A stretch of DNA of 64,000 bases, taken from the NCBI RefSeq assembly GCF_026151205.1, contig NC_087078.1, forward strand, positions 4,851,675-4,915,674. The letters are read 5' to 3'. Below are positions 57,302 through 64,000 of the stretch, in pieces. The DNA is from Bolinopsis microptera (lineage: Eukaryota; Ctenophora; Tentaculata; Lobata; Bolinopsidae). The notes beneath the pieces were generated by a model. That model searched no databases. It saw only the letters and a program-made list of their open reading frames with translations, and was not told the origin of the DNA. Made by a program: the position numbers and the translations under genes. The stretch's first letter is position 1; each line of letters begins with the position of its first letter.

Positions 57302-60300
57302 TATATGGACACGTTCATTGAAGTTTGAGGATATTGGTACTTTGGTAAATTTAAAAATAGCGTTTTCGACGATAGTGGCTTAATTTTAGCATCTATTAAT
57401 CTAGCATGTTCAGAGGTTCTGAACATTGGCCACGTGACCCATACTCCCATATGCACTGATCAGAAATAAAATATATTTTTGTTAGGCACTACCTATATTG
57501 GTTCAAATGTCACATTTTTGTGAAATTGATAAAAATGATTAGATTAAGTACCATCGAGGCTCGAGCATGGTTTTAATTTCCTGGCGATTAATTAAAGTTC
57601 ATTTAATAAATATTTTCACCATTGCAGTGACCATACTTGCGAGAGAGTAAAAATGGGATTTGACCTAATAACTCAACAACCTGAAGTCTGAAAACTAATC
57701 TAAAATCATGCTCTACCCCACTCAATGTGATGATTCTGCCCATTTTAATGCCCAAAATGAGCGCTTATATTATTAGCTCCAATCAGAAGCTGAGATATTT
57801 TGAAATAAGTGTGATAGTTGTTACTCGCGAGACTACTTATAGTATAGTAAAATCGGATTTTTGGCGATTTCTCAAAAACTAGGTAAGTCTCTTAGGCCTT
57901 AGCACTAATACTCTAATATAAACATGCATCTTAGTCATATTTTGGTTGATCGCTGAGGCGTAAATGTGACCTAGTCTAGTTATGACGAATCGTTATAAAG
58001 TTTGATAGTTGGTGACGATGCAGCGAGATTATCTCTACTATAATTCAAAGAATTCCCTTTGTATGTATGTACGACCGCCAACGTGCAAATCAGACGAGAA
58101 ATAGGAAGTTACATAGTAACCATGGTAACGAGCGTTATTAAGATGTTACACGCACGTGCACGTGCAATGATTGCTTTAACGTCATTTTGATTTGTATCAC
58201 GTGGTGACCCCCACTGTCGCTTCACTATAGTATACTGTAGAGTTTCGACGATACAGGGGGAGCCGCGCACTCGTGCGCGGCGGGTCATACAACGTATGAC
58301 AAATTTTGATCGGTTTGTTGATATTACGCTGTGTTTAGTACGAGCAACATTTTAATTGGCTGTATCTTCGGTTGTGTAGGATATTTTTTGACGCGATTTA
58401 AAAGTTTAAACTTACTAACAAAGTAACAAAAATACTATTAGCTTCCTCCCTGTGACCACGGGTTTTTTAGTCTATATTATAATTCAGAGAATTCTCTTTG
58501 TACACTGTACGACCGCCCACGTGCAAATTAGACGAGAAATAGGTAGTTGCATAGTAACCATAGTAACGGTGTTAAAAGTGCACTTGCACGTGCAAGGATT
58601 TGAGAGGGGCATTTTGATCAGTTTTTTTGTTATTACGTGGTGTTCAGTGCGAGCTATATTTTAATTGGCTGTATCTTCGGTTGTGATGGATATTTGTTGA
58701 TGCTATAAAAACTGACTACCAAAGAATACTATTAGCTTCCTTCCTGTGACCACGGGCTTTCTAGTCATTATTATAAAGTTATAATTCAAAGAATTATTCT
58801 GTATGTCTGTTACTGTACGACCCGACGACCGCCCACGTGCAAATCAGACGAGAAATAAGAATTTGCAAAGTAACCATGGTAACGAGGGTTGTTACACGCT
58901 CGTACACGTGCAATGATTGTTGTTACGACATTTTTATAGGTTTTGTAGTAATTACGTTGTGTCAGTGCGAGCTACATCTTGATCCCCTTTTCATCGGCTG
59001 AATCTTCGGTTGTGACGGACATCTTTTGATGCGATAAAAACTGACAACCAAAGAACACTAGCTTCTTCCCTGTGACTACAGGCTTTCTAGCATCATTATA
59101 AAGCATGGCAACGCGCGTTTTTAAGCTGTTCTTGCCCGCGCACGTGCAATCTCTTGATCTCTTGATGTTGCTAAGCAACGACGCAGGTAACATTTGATGA
59201 AATTACGCCATTATTCTTACGTTTATTTTACCTTACTTTTAAAGACTGCTATATCTCCTTCTAAGACTGCTATATCTCCTATTCCTATCCTTTTTTACAA
59301 CCTTGCTAAATCTAAATCTCTTCTATCTTTCTATGTCCCCGTTGCCGGGGGATTTCGTCAAGTTTAAACTTTTAAAATATAGTATAGACTAGAAAGCCCG
59401 TGGTAACAGGAATGAAGCTAGTAGTATTCTTTGTATTGAAAGAAATTTTTAATCGCATCAAAAAATATCCATCCCAACCAAAGATACAGCTGATTTAAAT
59501 GTTATTGTTATACACTTAAAATGTTATTGTTATACACTTTAAAAGTTATTATATAATTGTTATATACTTTTAACTTCGACTCTCGACGTAGGGCGGCTTC
59601 AACGTCCGAACAGAAATATATTTTTTCCAAATCTGTCTATCCAGCATGAGTTTGTTAATCTCTTTGCTGTCGTCAAGCCCCGTGTCCTTCCGAAGGATGT
59701 CAATATAGTGTGGTCTTCCCCTTCACCGATGTCCTTGAAGGGGTTCCAATAAGAGAAGTTGATGACTCAGACGTTATTCTAAACTTTTAAACACAACGTA
59801 ATTACCACAAAACCGATCAAAATACCGTTCAAACAATCTTTGCAAGTGCACGTGTGTATTACAAAGTTACAACACCCTTATCATGGTTACTATGCAACAC
59901 CGTTGCTATGCAACCTTTGGTTTTTATCTAACTTCTTATTTCTCATATAATTTGCACGAGGACAGTAGTACAGACATACAGAATAATTCTTTGAATTATA
60001 ATATTGATGATTAGATCAATCTAACTATCTAACAATAATAATAAACATTAGTGGTAGAGCACGGATCGAGCGGTTATAAGGCAAGATTTTTTCAACTTTG
60101 TCACACTCAGAAAGTCAGAATATGGTAACCCTTTTCTACTCAAAACCCTTTACTCATTATTTCTTTATTTGATGGTTTTTCTACCGATCATAGCCCTAAA
60201 ATATGTTGTTTTGAAAAGTTAGCTAATACAGACACTTGGTTATTAGGAAATGAGGTACATTTTGTCACATTATATAATTATAATTATGGAATTGAAATTT

Positions 60301-61541
60301 TCGGTGAATTGCCGAAATCATTTTTATCTGATTTCGGTTTGAAAGGCGGGAAAACTCTTTATAAGTACGATACAGTTGATTTAAGTTAAGGGCAGTTAAT
60401 GCGAACATTGTCACAAAAATGATATGATATCGTTCATAGGGTAAATTTCGAATCAATGATCACCACACCTCGATTACTCGATTAGAATTACTCTTCCAGA
60501 AATTATTGGTGGGCTATTATTTAGCAAATTGGAACTCAAACTTAACAATATTGAGGTTAATTTTGCTAAGTTACCGAAATGTGACAAAATTCGCTTTTCC
60601 TGCTCCAACAGTAAAAATTCGGTGTGACAAAAATTGGCATGGGTTTCTATATTTCCTGTGTAAGCAAAACTATGATAAGGACAGTTTGATGTAAGAGAAA
60701 ATGTATCTAACTTTTAAAATAACTTGTGTGACAAACTTTACATTTCTTGCCCCTATTTAGAAGAATCATATCTTGATTATAATTTATTGTTACCTTATCA
60801 TCTTACCTATGTCAATAAACTAGTTATTTTACCAACAAGGAGCAAAAAGAGTTATAATTTGTTTTGTGACGAAATTTACATATTTTTACCATGTTGAGAT
60901 ACTATAATTGCGCTAATGATAACATATTACTCAATTACTGCCGCATAATAATTGATGTGACCGGTGCGTGGTTGCAATAGTGTTGATTGATCCACAGTAC
61001 GTAATATAGGGTGTAATTAAAGCTGATATACCAATATTTTCTCAATTTCACACATGTTGAGATATCATACAAATATATGTGACAAGGTTTACCTATTTTT
61101 GCCTCAAGTGTTTTTATTTGCTTATGATAATGATTAATGAGATATTCTAACAATTCCCAACACATTCAGGTCATAAATAATACTAGACTATTCGGCATTC
61201 CTTGTAAGGGTGTCATAAACATCCCTCGTATAAATTTCTTAAATGTGTGACGGAATTTACCTGGAGGTATTTTTTAACAAAAAAATAAGATTATAGTCAT
61301 ATGGAACTGGAAGTCTGTCACGTTTTTATAGTTTGACAATCTTTGCATCTCACAGCCGGCCAAATTTAAGCGATATCTTATCATCTGCTAAAGATATCGT
61401 TATGCATTATGTAAAAAAGTTTACCTTAAGACGATTATCCTAACCATCATGTTTCCTGATTTATATAGTTTCCTAGTGTGACAAATTTTTAGGGCCACTA
61501 ATATTTACCGATAACCTCAAACTTCAATGAACTTGTCTACA
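57302..61541. mobile_element. Candidate 4.2-kb composite TIR element (family C parent)
   Basis: The left end tatatggacacgttcattga is inverted near 61515-61540 (acttcaatgaacttgtct). The first 200 bp and the 60490-60600 segment match the left and right halves of the 224-656 MITE. No transposase frame was recognised; the interior is filled with other repeats. Confidence 0.45.
58020..60005. repeat. Three direct and one inverted copies of a 260-400-bp unit
   Basis: Direct copies begin near 58040, 58478 and 58785 (ataattcaaagaatt, gaccgcccacgtgcaaat, cagacgagaaata, gtaaccatggtaac, ggctgtatcttcggttgtg, ctgtgaccacgggctttcta). An inverted, interrupted copy occupies about 59385-60000. The family G repeat (58195-58312) is embedded in copy 1. 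Confidence 0.82.
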
Positions 61542-61947
61542 GGGTGTACCACATAAAGTGTGGCTTTTTTCCACTTCAATAGTTTTTGAAGCGCTGACCT
61601 TTGAACAGCGATAACTTCGGCTAGAAACAAAATATTTTGATATGACTAAAAGCAACTGATAGAAATTACTCTTTTCTATCAGAAACAACTAAAATGTTGA
61701 TTCCGAAAATGTTTTTCTCGAGAACCCTTTACCCTTAATTACAGCAAGCTTAAGTTCCTGAGGTAGCACCATAACAAAATAACAATTTGTGAGAAATCAA
61801 AAATTGATACGGACTTGAAACTTGGTATGCAATATGCATAAACTCGACACATATTGACACAATGTGATGAAGAGTTTTTAGGAAATGCTCCTTCATAATA
61901 TTTTGTTTCATTTCTCAAAAAAATCACACTTTTTGTGGTACACCCTG
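61540..61947. mobile_element. Tc1/mariner-like MITE, 408 bp
   Basis: CAGGGTGTACCACATAAAGT at the left and CACTTTTTGTGGTACACCCTG at the right form inverted ends flanked by TA on both sides. No transposase. It inserted at the very end of the 57302-61541 element. Confidence 0.75.
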
Positions 61948-62094
61948 TATATAACAAAATGAATATAGTTATATAACAAAATGTTACCATCGTTTGGAGA
62001 TTCCTGTGCAGTGCTGTTCCCGACCATGACCAACCCGAGAACGAATAAGATCATCTGAATCATCCTGCTATCATTATTATTATTATTTTGAAAG

Positions 62095-64000
62095 AGAGGC
62101 TGGGCCTGGATGGCCCACGATAGGATAGTATGGGGATTGGGGATGCTCTGCCTGCCACTGGGGTAACGCTGGGGGAGGAGGGTTGCCGGAGAAATTAAAG
62201 TGTAAAATGAGAATAGTGTTATGAGGGGAGATGAGTCATAAATGAACGCTTAATTGTCAGCTGGGTGTGGAAAAGAAAGTTGAGCTAAGACAACGTGTGA
62301 GTAGTCTCTATGTCACACCGGTCTGGTCCAGCTCCTCTGGCACAATTAAGTGTTTGGTGCGGTTTGCAAAATTGACAATAGTGGAGATGTGTATGTGTTG
62401 GTTGTCAAATATGTCATTGACGAAGAGGTAATAGTCCTGGAAATATTGCCCTCTTATTTGGGCAATCGCCGGGCACTGCCCAAGAAAGTGTGAGAGTCTC
62501 CTCTTCGTCGCCGAACATAGGACAAGCACTGGTGCTTGTTTTTTTAAGCCGCAGTGTCCCGTGATAAGGTGCACTGCAGTTCTGTAATTTTGTTTTTTTT
62601 TTGCTGAGTGTAGTGTTAAGATTTTTGATGATGTTGACGTGTCTGTGGCCGATTGTCATTTTGGTGTGTCTGGGACCATCAGTTAACCAGGTTTCCTGAT
62701 TCAGTCTGGTGCAAGGACAAAAGAAAATCGCGATTATTCAGACCAAAAATCGCGGCGCCGCGACAAGCCAAACTAAGAATAATCGCGGCAAATTTGCGGC
62801 GAAAGATAATGTATTTGCAGAGCTAAATTAGATGTCCTAATCACACTGAAGTAGCAAAAAAACGAATCACTCATCGGACTACTGGGATATACTAATCTTA
62901 CGGCTGGATATTTAAAATGCAGAGGAGTAATATCATTGTATTGTGCGACTCAAATTAAAAGTATTATACCCAGACTTCTACAGGCTAGAAATCTTGGAAC
63001 AGTAAACAAAATATTGATTTGATTCACCAAAATAAACTCGCTGTTCCACTTTGACACGGTACTACTCTAACGTAAATTTGGTTCATAATCCAGCATCATG
63101 ATGAGGAGATACAGTTACTATCTCAATTCTCATAGTCACGTGATAGTAGCTGGCAGAGTCACGGGGTCGGGAGAGGCTTATTATTGAGATAAAAGTCAGA
63201 TTATATACGACTATCCTATGTAATCTGATAACAATATTTTGTTGAGTAGACTGAGAAAACCCTGATTTAAGAGTGGTGAGGCTAGCGAAGAGAGTGATTT
63301 AAACAGAATCGCAAAAATACCCCGAATAATGCGATATTTTTAAAAACCAAGGGAGGGAGGGAAAAATTTTCCGGTAATAGAACTATCAGTGAGTTTGTGG
63401 AAAATTAAAATCAGATCATAGATAGAATAACACAATCATTTATAATCATAACTCAATTAAGGACAAAAGAAAATCGTGATTATTATTTCCAAAAAATTGA
63501 GTGATCAACTTTATGTCTATTGGTCAAATGAATGTCTAGTAGTAATGGTCATGTTTATTGATTATGTCTAGGGGTCAAGATTTAGGGAAGTTCTTGGCTA
63601 ACAAGTGACAAGGTTACGTCAGCACCTTAGATGAGAACTTGAAGGGAATGCTTGCCATGGCACCGGACATCATTCTAAGTGCTAATACTTGAACACGTTT
63701 GAACTTTCTCGCATTAGAGTCTGTTTGGGTTGCCCTGATCCATATAATACTGCAGCAGTAGGATAGGATAGGTCTGATGACAGCGGTGTACATCCATTTG
63801 CATGTATTGGGGCCATCCCCCATGTGGGGCCGACAGCTCTTCTACATTCTTACATTGGTGGTGTTGATGATATGTTCGTTGAAGTTAAGTTTGCTGTCCA
63901 AGGTCACTCCTAGAAATATAGACTTGGACAGGACTATAATAGTGTTGCCAACTGTTATAGCTTTATAGGTCTTAGAGTCCACTTTCTGTTCCAGGTAAAC
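62095..64000 (-). pseudogene. LINE with RNase H-type C-terminus, running off the right edge
   Basis: Minus-strand pieces in order: LGVTLDSKLNFNEHI (about 63880), KWMYTAVIRPILSYCCSIIW (about 63785), RNase H-end-like ETWLTDGPRHTK (about 62690), then TGHCGLKKQ (about 62565) and HFLGQCPAIAQIRGQY (about 62480). These match RT thumb, RNase H tail and the terminal C..C..E..HfL..CP....R region of I/R1/Jockey-group LINEs. Frames are broken, and 62700-63600 is largely non-coding. The RT core would lie beyond the window. A truncated sister copy is at 37410-37795. Confidence 0.78.

Noticed and set aside
58263-58280. Rho-independent-terminator-like hairpin
   Set aside because: It is a GC palindrome without a U tract in a eukaryotic repeat; it belongs to repeat family G.

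Overview
The window reads as nuclear DNA of an AT-rich, intron-rich invertebrate metazoan. Genes are split by GT-AG introns (one is probably GC-AG). The proteins are animal types: a stomatin, an SLC22-type transporter, C-type lectin domains, an LDLa-rich 7TM receptor and Ig domains. The rest is a dense mixture of Penelope-like elements, LINEs, pogo and hAT relics, MITEs and minisatellites. A cnidarian or similar marine invertebrate fits the protein content, but the phylum cannot be fixed from sequence alone. All coordinates and splice sites were read by eye; no search was run.

Layout. (1) 1.05-14.07 kb, minus strand: a stomatin/MEC-2-like gene reconstructed over ten coding exon positions with consistent phase (448 aa). 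Two positions exist as tandem duplicates of identical length (83/83 nt and 56/56 nt) that cannot be spliced together without a frameshift, which suggests mutually exclusive exons. A plus-strand secreted protein with two C-type lectin domains (10.70-11.73 kb) sits inside its 4.8-kb intron. (2) 14-27 kb: retroelement-rich spacer. It holds Penelope-like GIY-YIG elements, including a roughly 1-kb-arm inverted pair centred near 19.1 kb, a hAT-type MITE with an 8-bp target duplication, a 22-bp minisatellite, a (TG)n tract and a pogo-like transposase fragment. (3) 27.7-33.5 kb, minus: an SLC22-like MFS transporter in nine exons (703 aa). (4) 35-43 kb: a 1.1-kb foldback element, LINE pieces, MITEs and a minisatellite. 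(5) 43.56-48.07 kb, minus: a three-exon receptor (1248 aa) with signal peptide, SRCR-like domain, Cys-rich domain, several LDLa modules and an LGR-type 7TM core without leucine-rich repeats. (6) 51.9-56.9 kb, minus: part of an extracellular protein with a FAMeT-like domain, a Cys-rich repeat and two Ig domains, carrying a frameshift and a stop in its first visible exon. (7) 57.3-64 kb: a 4.2-kb TIR-flanked composite element, a TA-flanked MITE and the 3' part of an RNase H-type LINE entering from the right edge.

The four split genes all lie on the minus strand, but nothing suggests they are co-regulated. The most unusual pattern is that two different genes carry intronic minisatellites whose repeat unit is the 3' splice site itself: polypyrimidine tract, AG and the first exon bases. 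Each creates about ten extra acceptor-like sequences beside a constitutive exon. With the two equal-length alternative exon pairs, this makes the stomatin locus the best place to look for undescribed biology.
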